DNA of 64,000 nucleotides, taken from the NCBI GenBank assembly GCA_900239685.1, contig OENT01000239.1, positions 62,001 through 126,000 on the forward strand, read 5' to 3'. The notes under the pieces are model-generated. The model made no database searches. It worked only from the letters and a program-made list of their open reading frames with translations, and was not told the DNA's origin. The translations under genes were made by a program, and so were the position numbers. Positions 24,401-33,847 of this stretch are shown here, in pieces (within the stretch, counting starts at the first letter, position 1; each line of letters starts with the position of its first letter). The stretch is from Rotaria macrura. Taxonomy: Eukaryota; Rotifera; Eurotatoria; Philodinida; Philodinidae.

Positions 24401-24730
24401 TTACTTAGTCATATTGAAGGCATACTTAATCCATTGTTTTTTATTGTTTTAACTGAACGTTTTTGCATCACATTTTCAAAGCATCGACGAAAAACTTTGA
24501 ATTATTTCGGAGCACGTTCATCATTAATGTCGCAAACCGATGGAAGAAAATCATCAGCTTTCAATTTAAAAAGTTCAACACGACGAATGACATTAACAGT
24601 CGCAAATACAGAAATCAATGGGCTTTTATCATCGAATCCTAATCTTTCTGACGATAATGAAAAGATACATAGTGATATATCCAAGACGTCTACAAAAGAA
24701 ACACGATCATATGTAAAAGTGGTTTTCTAA
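21436..24730 (+). CDS. Rhodopsin-like (class A) G-protein-coupled receptor
   Basis: Three exons, 21436-21607, 21668-21768 and 23840-24730, with consistent phases, encode 387 aa. The first intron is 60 nt and the second 2071 nt, far larger than the others in the window. Seven membrane segments are visible. Class A landmarks: ILNLLAIV in TM1; LAIAD in TM2; WIFGEFGC with the TM3 Cys; SVERY (about residues 101-105) in place of DRY; TCRSI as the ECL2 Cys; a basic third loop (RKRQLTRLNLIKKRTR); LCYTPFW in TM6; NPLFF in TM7 where NPxxY is usual. The N-terminus is very short (about 5-8 residues before TM1), as in receptors for small ligands or peptides. The C-tail is Ser/Thr-rich with many possible phosphorylation sites. 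A peptide receptor is the likeliest class; the ligand cannot be read from sequence. AATAAA at 24916-24921 is a plausible polyadenylation signal. Confidence 0.92.
21769..23839 (+). other. Large intron of the GPCR gene
   Basis: A 2071-nt GT-AG intron (donor GTAAGT, acceptor AAATTCTAG). No frame on either strand has protein character. A stretch at about 23310-23690 is less AT-rich than the rest and has loosely inverted edges (ACAGAAATTACATTCCGAACG versus TTACTTCTGT), so an old insertion is possible but not demonstrated. Confidence 0.75.
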
Positions 24731-24754
24731 ATTATTCGACATAGTATGACAGAA

Positions 24755-24787
24755 ATTAATTGCTCAATTAGAATATGAGCAATTAAT
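24755..24787 (+). other. Stable hairpin in the GPCR 3' UTR
   Basis: ATTAATTGCTCA (24755-24766) and TGAGCAATTAAT (24776-24787) are exact inverted copies around a 9-nt loop, starting 25 nt after the stop codon and ahead of the AATAAA. The 12-bp stem would form in the mRNA. A role in mRNA stability or 3' processing is inference. Confidence 0.75.
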
Positions 24788-27700
24788 AGAAAAAGAATAT
24801 TCCAAATAGAAAAATTTCCCATTGCTTAGTCTGCTCTGCTTTTGAATCCCTTCGTGAGCCAACCCTTGACGATAGTTGTATTCGTTTCAATTCGTTTATT
24901 GTAAATTATTGATAAAATAAATAAGAATAATAAATGTTTTTGTGCATTAGTATGTTTCAATATTAGAAACAATGTTTATTTCTTCTCTGTTTATAATATT
25001 ATTTTTTTTTCATGCTTTTATCGTAGCATTAAATCAGCTCATGTTTATTCTTTCGATACATGTAATTAACTACAGGATATTGCTAACGACCTCTCAAACA
25101 ATAATAAAAACCAATACATGAAAATATCGATGTGATCTGTTGACTGAATTGAGTATTTGCATGCACTTTTCTGAATCACTGATACGTAAGCAATGTTGTA
25201 AATAAGAAATAGGATAATGTGTAACGTCTCAGTATCAAAAACAGAGTTGACGTATTATACCGTCGTGAATATCAAGTAAAGTATTTGTCCTTGAAAACAA
25301 TTAATATGTATTCATGATGGATGAGTGTGTATATCAAGAGAATACTATAGTTCATGCTTTATGACAAAGGCGAAGCGGAGTTGTTTTAGTTGTCACTTTT
25401 TGTCTCTCCTTGCAACATCCCTAGGGGATAACAGTATCATAGTATATACCGTCTAGAGTCATTTTCTCTTTTTTCTTCTTCATTAAGGAAAACAAATGAA
25501 GTGACATGGGACGATGCGCTTCTTTGAAATGCATCGACGTACGATCCCAGGTGACATAATGACACGGTTTATAATAAAATAATGTTCTAATCACGAGTTG
25601 CGCATGACTGCTAATTCTTCGATTCATCGAATAGAATAGTGTGAACAAGAACAACAGTTCATAAGTACATCCCAAAACTACTATGAATAACACCCACGAA
25701 ATAGAATATAGAGAAAGGAAAAGAATTGTCACATAAATAATTTCATATCTCCAAAGTTTGATTAGTCAAGTATTCCACCATTATTCCATTCAATTAATAG
25801 ATTAGTTTGTCTTGGAGTAAATGATTACTGTTCCAAAAATAAATACAATATAAATTTTAAATACTTCCGAGAGCTTCTACTGGAATCTACCATTATTCTA
25901 GTGTGATATAGTCTAAGTATAGCTATGTAGAAGTGATGGGAAAACGATATCGAAAAGTTTGTTCTAGTAACTCGAAATAATAGCTACTATTGAACAACAT
26001 TCAGAATCGACATTATGTCATAAAAATATACTTGTAAAGTAATTCATAATTGAAATGTCTTCTCATTTGAAATCATGTTTTAAAATAACTATTCGAATCG
26101 AATAGAACTCATATGACAATAGCATGAGTTGCTGAGTTTAATTTTCATGACGAGCAATAATATTACAAGGCTCTGTTCATTCCTAAACTTTCTATAGGCA
26201 CAGAATTCTTGTGATTTGAAAAGTTTCTTTTTTCTCCATCTATAGAATTCTCTTCCAATATGTTTGACCAGAGATTGGATGGGTCCTTGTATTACATCTA
26301 GTAAAACAATGTGCGAGAAATATCCATGATCACTTCATTCAGTATGATGTGAAATTATCGTTCTATGATAAGAAAATATAAGATCAACATTGACATTGGT
26401 GATGCTAACATGCACAACGAAATGATCGATTGGTCAATATACGTATTTCTGATTTAATCAAAACAAAGGTAGTAATCTGAGAAAAAAGAACCATAGGTCG
26501 AGGAAACTTTAACAGTATGAATTTTGTTTCAAAATCGAAGTCTATTCTCTCAACCGATAGAAACCACACCATTTAAACACAATTGAAGGCTCGTCTACAT
26601 AGATAGTACTCTTCATTTTCTTCTTCCACTCATGAACCCAGGAAAAATCATCACGCTTCACAGTTCCTTCATTGTTTCAATCCTGCCAAATGTAATTGAT
26701 TACACAGATTTGGAATCGATTGGAAATGTCTTGATTTGATTAGAAAAATACCGACAACGAACCAACCAACAGCAATTCTTGATTTAACCAATGAAAAATA
26801 GCCAGTGTACTGTTCTACGTTAGAAATTGTATATTTAATTTTGAACGTTTAGTAGAACGGACAAGACGGCAATAACATGATGCGATAAAAGACAATTTCA
26901 CCGTCAAGACTATAACTAAATATAATTAGATAAAAGAGAATCGATAATTTTTTTTGTACATGTTTGTATGTAAGAGAAAATTCTATTTGTGCATTTAATT
27001 TGATGATGAATGATGTTAGTGCTAGGAATCTCAAGTTGAAATAAAAATAAATCTATTAGGAAGAGAAATAGCTTGTCAGTGCAGCCCCTGAGGGGCTAAA
27101 ACGTGCAATTCACATATGTACTTCAGCTTCATTATACTAATACACGATGTAGAAAGTGGGAGAATAACGATTCATTTTGGTATTACTGCGACAGACGCCT
27201 CCTTCTTCTTTTTAGTTGTTGCTTTTCGATCATTATTGTTTGATTGTCAGAATTCTGCTTTCTCAATTTTTGCAATTCTATCATCGTAACTAAGATATCC
27301 TTTATTTTTTTTTGATTCTCATTAGTCGGCTCTGTAATAGAGATGAAGATTCTTGAGATTTCTAATTCAGTCAAACTGGAAGATGTGGACTATGGTAAGA
27401 TGTGCGTAGCGCGTAGAATAATAGTGCTAAAATCGCAAAACGTCGCCCTGAAACTTACATTCACTATTTCGATCGAAAATATGAATGAATTTCATGAAAA
27501 AATATCAAGTGAATATATCTTTTTACTCAATAACGTCCCCTCTTAAGTTTCATTTGATTAAGATCTCGTGTTAAAATTAGGTTTATATCAAATTATTTGG
27601 TTGTCTTAACATCCAAACGGTAAAAAACGTACATTCAACGTCCAATATATCAATACATAACTTTCGTTTCTCTAATAATAGTACTTATATGATTTATGTT

Positions 27701-28387
27701 CAATAGTAAATATTAGTTTGAACTAATTGATATCTAAGATATCAATTATGTATTATTTGAAATATGAAATATTTGTTAATTATTAATAAATTTCACACTT
27801 TATTAATGTCTAATTAGTTTATTTCTTGATAACAGTCTGCACTGAGAGAACGAACGGATAGCCGGGAAAACTTTGACTTAAGACAGACATTTGTCATTTT
27901 CTTCAAAAATATATTTGAGTTCCACAAAATCAATAACAATAAAAGTGTCTAAAACTTTCCGCAATAGAAAATAATTCTTGGAGTTCTCGATAGTTCTTGA
28001 ATGGATATTAAAAATGAGCAAAGACTTATTCGACAAAGTTTCGAAGACAAGCTTACAGTAACAATCAACATTGAACATGCTCTGGTTATGTTTTCACTGT
28101 TTTTTTTACAGAAATAAAACGTTTTCTATATTCATAATTGAAATAGTTCGTTATTTGAAATCGTTACAAGTTATCTTGATCGGCATAAGAATACTATTAG
28201 AAGATGAGAAGATACAATGCATAAATTCCTGCAATTTTTATGTTAGACTTTCTATTTAAGATTTGTTATTAATATCTAAATATTATCCTAATCGAATGAT
28301 GTTATTAGTTTACCAAAACGTCGAGTCAATACAAATCTTTTCTGGATGTTTTTCTAAATGTCACTATGAACTGAATACTACTACCCC
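24788..28387. other. Intergenic, gene-poor
   Basis: About 3.6 kb of mostly AT-rich DNA. The best open frames are a 103-codon minus frame at 25421-25732 (hydrophobic start, then KKKKEK; no family) and a 63-codon minus frame at 27183-27374. The latter is a charged, coiled-coil-like segment with an acceptor-like CATAG upstream and ends KRRRRRLSQ. Neither can be supported as a gene. A perfect AGCCCCT-G-AGGGGCT hairpin lies at 27083-27097 and a 25-bp palindrome at 27724-27748. Confidence 0.4.
27724..27748. repeat. 25-bp palindrome
   Basis: TAATTGATATCT, then A, then AGATATCAATTA: exact 12-bp inverted arms with a 1-nt centre. Confidence 0.75.
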
Positions 28388-28748
28388 CCCCCTCCTAGAA
28401 TAAAAGGCTACCCTCAAGAAAAATTTCAGAAGACCTAATGGAATGCCATGCGATTTACAGACGCTTTTTCAGAAATTTAGTAGATTTTCAGGTTTTAGCA
28501 CTAAAAACCTTGGTTTTTCATTAAAAAAATCAAGGCTTTGTGAAAAAAATGATCTTTTCCAAGTAAAAAAACTGGTTTTCCAATATTAGATTGCTAAAAA
28601 AGTCTGTTTTAATGGGAAAATTCTTTTTAAAACACTTAACTTTCTCGGTAAATCCAAGGAAAAAGATAGCCCACAATAGTAGGCCACTGTCGGAGGAGGT
28701 ATGTAAATTTTCAGAATAGAAGGCCATGGCCTTTTATTCTGGGGAGGG
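28388..28748. mobile_element. Short terminal-inverted-repeat element (MITE-like, about 360 bp)
   Basis: The left end reads CCCTCCTAGAATAAAAGGC (from about 28390). The right end, reverse-complemented, reads CCCTCCCCAGAATAAAAGGC (to 28748), so the termini are inverted and nearly identical. A second copy of the same motif lies just inside the right end and makes an internal palindrome, AGAATAGAAGGCCATGG then CCTTTTATTCT (28713-28740). The interior is A/T-homopolymer rich with no coding capacity. The target duplication is unclear because the left end merges into a C run. Superfamily unknown. Confidence 0.6.
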
Positions 28749-29731
28749 ATTTAGCGATTTGAAATCTATGGTAGTTTTTTAAAACTAGTCCAAAAATGTG
28801 CGATTCAAACTTCGAGAGTAAAACTTTTTTTCTTAATACAGACATCAACTTTTATTATCTGGACAATGTCCAAACAGCATAAATAATTTATTCAACATAA
28901 TATAAAGGTCAAATCATAGGATGCGAAAATGTTAACTCATATTTAGTCTTGAAAGTTTGATAATGAATAAAAATTTTCGAGTTGAAAGCATTCAGAGTCA
29001 TCTGTTTTGATCATTGAACATAATGATAAACATCAAAATGGAGTAACGTAAAAAAAAATATTCAAAACAGGTCAGTTGTCGGTCCCGTTCCAAGTATTAT
29101 GATTGACTATCATCAACGGTATTGAAACATCTATTGATCTACATGGAGAACATTCTAGCAAGACATTTCACTAAAACTTGAAATTTTTACATAGTTTGAA
29201 AACATTTTCGACTCATATATTAAATCAAGGAAGTACTATAGTTTATTGATAAAAAGTATCACATTCGTATTATTTTCTTTTATACGCACTGGAATTATCG
29301 AAGCGTGCACAGTCGTATGCATATTGGCAATCCAACGCATCTTTTCTTTACTATCTAAACATAGCCTATATAATACTTTTATGATTACCAATCGACAATG
29401 CACGTTTTTTCGTTATTTTTTCTGTCGTTTAGTCTTGAAACAGAATAGGTAAGGCAATGATCGTATGTCACGTTTCACAAAAATAATGGACAATTTTTCT
29501 TAGATATGTTCTTTTTCTCGTTTATTGATATCGAAAGCGTGCCTCATTAGGCAACAGAACATTTGCTAATTAGAAATAAAAGTTATCGAACAGAAAAGGT
29601 AATGTTCTTATCAAAATAGTCATCTATCTGGTTTTATTGCATATATATACATATATTCAAGGTTGAACCAAGTTTCTTGTGAACATCTCATTAACTAACG
29701 TGTTGATTTAATCCATATTTCCTACTTCTCA
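28749..29731. other. Intergenic, upstream of the first ART-TPR gene
   Basis: About 1 kb, AT-rich, no supported gene. A 68-codon plus frame at 29246-29452 has no recognisable features. No clear trans-splice acceptor lies directly before the ATG at 29732. Confidence 0.45.
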
Positions 29732-31606
29732 ATGGGACCAGCACTTGGAAAAGATCGCATCTCAAAACGTCTGCGCTTATCTGATTGTCTATTTAAAATG
29801 GCCAATAGCGAACATGCATGGAATGAAACAGTCGAAAATTCACCTGTTGTTGTTTGGTGTGATGCATCAATTGGTTCAAATTCCAATTCCGATGATGATT
29901 TAAATACATTAATCCAACTTGGACGTATTGTTAATAAAAAACGTAAACTTATACATACTTTTAGCGACATAAATCTGTGTCAGAATTTTATTAAAGATGT
30001 CAACAATATTTTTCTTCTTGTATCTGGTTCTATCGGAAGAGAGATCATACCATTAATTCATCATCTCGATCAGATTAGTTCAATATATATTTTCTGCATG
30101 AATAAAGATAAGCATGAATTATGGGCAAAACAATATAGTAAAATTTGTGGAGTATTTACAGAAGTCGAAGATATTTGTGAACATTTGAAAATCTATTTTT
30201 CATTTCAACCATTCTCTGAATACGAACAAATGCACTTGGATCTTCTACCTATGAATTATAATATACCAACAGCCGAAAAATCAGAAACATCCTTTATCTA
30301 TTCAATATTAACTCCAGTATTATTATTAAACATGAATATGATAAACCAACAACATATGTTTGATTTTTGTCGAACAACATATTCGACTTCATTTCAAAGA
30401 AAAGTAGCAGATCAAATGGAAAATGATTATTCAAATCATAATCCTATATGGTGGTTTACAAGAGATAACTTTTTTCAAGGAATTATTAATCGAGCATTAC
30501 AATCAAATGATTTTTATACACTTTGTATGATGAATCCATTCATTAAAGATATTTATCGTCAACTCGAAGAATTATTCACACAACAACAAAATTCATCATC
30601 AAACCTACCTCATCTTTATTTTTCTCAGTCCATACCAAATGATGAATTTGTAAAATTGAAATCAAACCACAGTGGTATTTTATGTATCAATCAATTTATA
30701 CTAGCAAATGCTGAACAAAATACACAATTGATGTATATTAAACATGAAGATTCTAAAAAAACTATGTCTTATAATACTAAAGTTCTCTTTAAAATTTTCA
30801 TTTCCCCATCAAGTAGTCCGACTGCTTTCTATGCTAATATTTGTTGTGCAAGTGATTTTGTTCATGAAAAAGAGTATCTTATATCGATGTCAAGTATCTA
30901 TCGTATTGGATCTATTGAGTCAATAACTGGATTTCCGTCGGTTTGGCTAGTTAATTTAATATTACTTGATAAGAGGGATCCTCAATTATCAAAAATGACT
31001 GAGTCTATCAATACATTATGTAGCGAAAATTCTCCACTTATACTAGATGAAGATGCAATAAATCAATGCTATTCATTTAAACATATTCGACCACTATTTG
31101 AAGAAATGTTAACATGTGGAACAAGAAAAATTCGATCAATTCTTTTACATTTCAATATGGGAGTTATATACAATGGTTTGAATAAATATTCAGGAGCCTT
31201 AGATGAATATCAAGCAGCAATGACTCTCTCTCGAAGTAGTGCACCACATGGCCATCAAAAAGATAGTTTATGTCTCGTACCAATATATTTAAATATGGCA
31301 TTGACGTATCAAAACATGAATGCACATAAGCATGCTATTGATCATGCTTTTCGTGCGTTATCTATTCTTTCAGAAAATAAAGAAAATTCAATATTTCAAA
31401 ATGAACTATTTATTTCATCCTACTTGAATCTTGGTTTAATACATATTCTGCAGGGACAAACATCTCAAGCTAAAAATTACTATCAACAAGCGTTGCGAAA
31501 TCAACGGAAATATTTATCAAAAGATCATCCTGATGTCATTCATTTACAGAATATTGTTAATGCGTTGCCTTCTAATCAAAAAGACGAACCTACAACTGAA
31601 ATATGA
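29732..31606 (+). CDS. ADP-ribosyltransferase-like protein with N-terminal Rossmann-like domain and TPRs; catalytic site eroded
   Basis: Intronless, 624 aa. Residues about 38-175 form a Rossmann-like alternation of strands and helices (VVVWCDASIG, KLIHTFSD, IFLLVSGSIGREIIPLIHH, SIYIFCMN). From about 240 the sequence follows the bdelloid ADP-ribosyltransferase (ART) plan: WWFTRDNFFQGIINRALQ, DIYRQLEELF, LYFSQ (about 294), QFILAN (about 320), EKEYLISMSSIYRIGSIESI (about 379). Residues about 470-610 carry tetratricopeptide (kinesin-light-chain-like) repeats: HFNMGVIYNGLNKYSGALDEY, LNMALTYQNMNAHKHAIDHA, LNLGLIHILQGQTSQAKNYY. Active R-S-E ARTs have R in YRGQ, then SFLSTS, then E-x-E. Here the Arg is replaced (YFSQ) and the STS segment is lost (ILAN), while E-K-E remains, so NAD-dependent activity is doubtful. 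An alternative start is M23. AATAAA lies at 31666-31671. Confidence 0.85.
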   Translation: MGPALGKDRISKRLRLSDCLFKMANSEHAWNETVENSPVVVWCDASIGSNSNSDDDLNTLIQLGRIVNKKRKLIHTFSDINLCQNFIKDVNNIFLLVSGSIGREIIPLIHHLDQISSIYIFCMNKDKHELWAKQYSKICGVFTEVEDICEHLKIYFSFQPFSEYEQMHLDLLPMNYNIPTAEKSETSFIYSILTPVLLLNMNMINQQHMFDFCRTTYSTSFQRKVADQMENDYSNHNPIWWFTRDNFFQGIINRALQSNDFYTLCMMNPFIKDIYRQLEELFTQQQNSSSNLPHLYFSQSIPNDEFVKLKSNHSGILCINQFILANAEQNTQLMYIKHEDSKKTMSYNTKVLFKIFISPSSSPTAFYANICCASDFVHEKEYLISMSSIYRIGSIESITGFPSVWLVNLILLDKRDPQLSKMTESINTLCSENSPLILDEDAINQCYSFKHIRPLFEEMLTCGTRKIRSILLHFNMGVIYNGLNKYSGALDEYQAAMTLSRSSAPHGHQKDSLCLVPIYLNMALTYQNMNAHKHAIDHAFRALSILSENKENSIFQNELFISSYLNLGLIHILQGQTSQAKNYYQQALRNQRKYLSKDHPDVIHLQNIVNALPSNQKDEPTTEI

Positions 31607-32110
31607 CAGACGTGTTTGCATTTTCTATACATAAAACTATGTTCATCACACTTTTCCCCTTTAGTAATAAATAAGTTTGTTTCAAAAACAAAGTTATATT
31701 AAATTATATTCATTGTTCATTATATAACCAAAACATAATATTCATTGTTCGAAATCGTGAAAGAAACATATAAAATCTTATGCTCAATATTAACAATCTA
31801 GCAAATGAACTCAAATGATTATCGATTCGATTCCTGTAACAAAAGAAAAAATTAGGTATGGTTATTTAAGAAACTTAGAAACGAAAACAGATCGATCTAT
31901 TGTCATCATGAACAATATATTCTATCACTTTACATAGAAACTAAACTATATGAATCTTAACACATCCATTTATCTATAATACTAAAAATTAGGAATCTTC
32001 AAGTGGCTCTCGATGATATCCATTTGGAATGAATCAAGTTTAGTACGTCGTGTACAATATAGTAGGTCGAATAACGTGATCTTTCTCGTTTTTGTTGCAT
32101 TAAGTGAATC
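31607..32110. other. Intergenic, 3' flank of the first ART-TPR gene
   Basis: About 500 bp of AT-rich sequence with the polyadenylation signal at 31666-31671 and no supported gene. The 61- and 73-codon frames at 31982-32234 run into the adjacent transposon and are not genes. Confidence 0.5.
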
Positions 32111-32306
32111 CAGGGGCATACCGAAGTCTGAAGAACAGCGGCGGGGGAGCGGGGGGGGTGTAACCATCCATCATCTCAATATTTCAAAAGCAAGGGGCGT
32201 AATGTCTTTACTCATATCAATTCAGCAACTATAGTCCCCAAAACACAAAGTTTTCTAAAGCAGTGGGGGCCTTAACACTCCCCCCCCTGGAGTCGGTACG
32301 GCTCTG
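32111..32306. mobile_element. hAT-like MITE (196 bp)
   Basis: The left end CAGGGGCATACCGA (32111) and the reverse complement of the right end, CAGAGCCGTACCGA (ending at 32306), agree at 11 of 14 positions and start with the CAGRG typical of hAT. Both subterminal regions contain G runs in inverted orientation (GCGGGGGGGGTG on the left, CACTCCCCCCCC on the right). Flanks AGTGAATC (32103-32110) and AGTAATTC (32307-32314) match at 6 of 8 and may be a worn target duplication. There is no coding capacity. Confidence 0.6.
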
Positions 32307-33211
32307 AGTAATTCATGAGAGTATTAATTTCACGAGCAATCAAAACAATGTTTTTGTAACATCAAAGGAAAAAAAGAAACAGTACGTTGAAAACATAACT
32401 TATTATAACACTAATGAGGACATCTTTAAAAGAATATAAACAAATGTTGGCAATTAGTTAGGGTTTATGGCGAATCATTAAAAAAAAAGAAAAAATTATT
32501 ATTTTTATTGTAAAATAGCTAATACACCAAGCGAAATAAAAATTTACAGTAATTTGTTACTGGTCGAAGAAAAAACAAAATATATTTTGTAAATTTTACT
32601 CAAACGGAAAGTTCGTTTGTAGAATAGAAATATACAGTATGTATAAAGAACAGAAAGAAAACTATCGATACAAAAGGTAATCAATGTGCTGGAGAATAGC
32701 ATTGTTCCTCTTTATTGGTTAGGATAAGGATATTTTTGATTATCAAATTTTTTGAGAATTTATCTCGCTTTATTCTTGTCAATGAAAGATGAGAGATGTC
32801 TTCTTCATTCATACGATAATTTTTCTTCGTAGAATTGCTCGCCTTCCCATTATGACATCCACACCATCACTTTGTATTGATCAAAAATACCTTTTTGCTT
32901 GCAGTTATAATTACCTAAACTGAGTTTTGTACGAGATCGAAACGGTTTAATTTTAAAATAACTGAAGTCAACACCAGGTATGGTGTTTACTTTCTTGAAT
33001 CACTCAACTTTTCAATCAACAGAATTTGTTTAAGTATTTATATTCTTGTGCTTCAAAGATACCACAGGATGTCGTGCTTATGTAGCAATTGTGTGCTTTT
33101 GATTAATAAAAATATTTCTATTATGATTCAACGGTAAAAAGAAAATATCATTGTTTTAGATTTACGTTGGATCTATTGTCCGTGAGTAGAAATCGTTTGG
33201 AATTTTTCAAA
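32307..33211. other. Intergenic, upstream of the histidine phosphatase
   Basis: AT-rich sequence with no supported gene. An acceptor-like tcattgttttag at 33148-33159, 52 nt before the ATG, is a likely trans-splice site or the end of a 5'-UTR intron. Confidence 0.5.
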
Positions 33212-33847
33212 ATGACATTTTTCAATCATCTATCTGATATTGTTAGTCTTCGTAATAAATATTATGGTGTTCGTCATGGTGAATCCGAAGCTAATGTAGC
33301 ACATGTTATCAGTAGTAATCCACAAACTGGTATTGAATGTCATGGACTCACGTCGCACGGTCGATCGCAAGTTATTGACAATACGAAATCATTTCTGCAA
33401 AATAATCCTTCGAATAATTCTTATATAATTATTGCAAGTGACTTTCGTCGTGCACATGAAACAGCCGATATTCTTGCAAAAAATCTTTCGAACTCCGAAC
33501 AGGATAAGCCAATTGTTCGATTAGATGAACGTTTACGCGAACGTTTCTTTGGTATCTACGATGGTACGAGTGATAATAACTATAATACAATATGGAAAAA
33601 TGATGAAGAAAATCCATCAAAAAATGATGAAGACCAAATTGAACCAACTGAAAGTGTCCGGCAACGAACAACATCTTTAATTAAAGAACTTGAAGAAACA
33701 TATGAAAATCAGACGATTTTTCTTGTCAGCCATGGAGATGCAATACAAATTTTGCAAACTGCTTTTGAACGGTTGCCACAATCTAGTCAACAACGGCATC
33801 TAAAACATTTGGAACGAGCAGAATTTCGACCATTGATACTGAAATAA
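33212..33847 (+). CDS. Histidine phosphatase (phosphoglycerate-mutase superfamily) protein
   Basis: Single exon, 211 aa. The phosphohistidine motif YYGVRHGESEAN puts the catalytic His at residue 22. GLTSHGRSQV, the substrate-pocket Arg region SDFRRAHETADIL, an acidic RLRERFFGIYDG and the second catalytic His in FLVSHGDAIQIL (about 174) follow in the order usual for the branch-1 family. Members transfer or remove phosphate from sugars, nucleotides or proteins; the actual substrate cannot be told. The ATG at 33212 is preferred to an in-frame TTG extension upstream. The polyadenylation signal AATAAA (33843-33848) overlaps the stop. The compact RHGESEAN and ISSNPQTG layout recalls forms in algae and bacteria, so transfer into bdelloids is possible but untested. 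Confidence 0.9.
   Translation: MTFFNHLSDIVSLRNKYYGVRHGESEANVAHVISSNPQTGIECHGLTSHGRSQVIDNTKSFLQNNPSNNSYIIIASDFRRAHETADILAKNLSNSEQDKPIVRLDERLRERFFGIYDGTSDNNYNTIWKNDEENPSKNDEDQIEPTESVRQRTTSLIKELEETYENQTIFLVSHGDAIQILQTAFERLPQSSQQRHLKHLERAEFRPLILK

Noticed and set aside
25420-25450. CCCTAGGGGATAACAGTATCAT resembles the conserved large-subunit rRNA segment around GGGATAACAGCG
   Set aside because: Sequence on both sides shows no further rRNA similarity, so a mitochondrial or nuclear rRNA fragment is not supported.
25421-25732. 103-codon minus-strand frame
   Set aside because: No family, Lys-run low complexity, no splice context; not reported as a gene.
27183-27374. Charged coiled-coil-like minus frame ending KRRRRRLSQ
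   Set aside because: Only one exon-like piece with no start, no partner exon and no known family.
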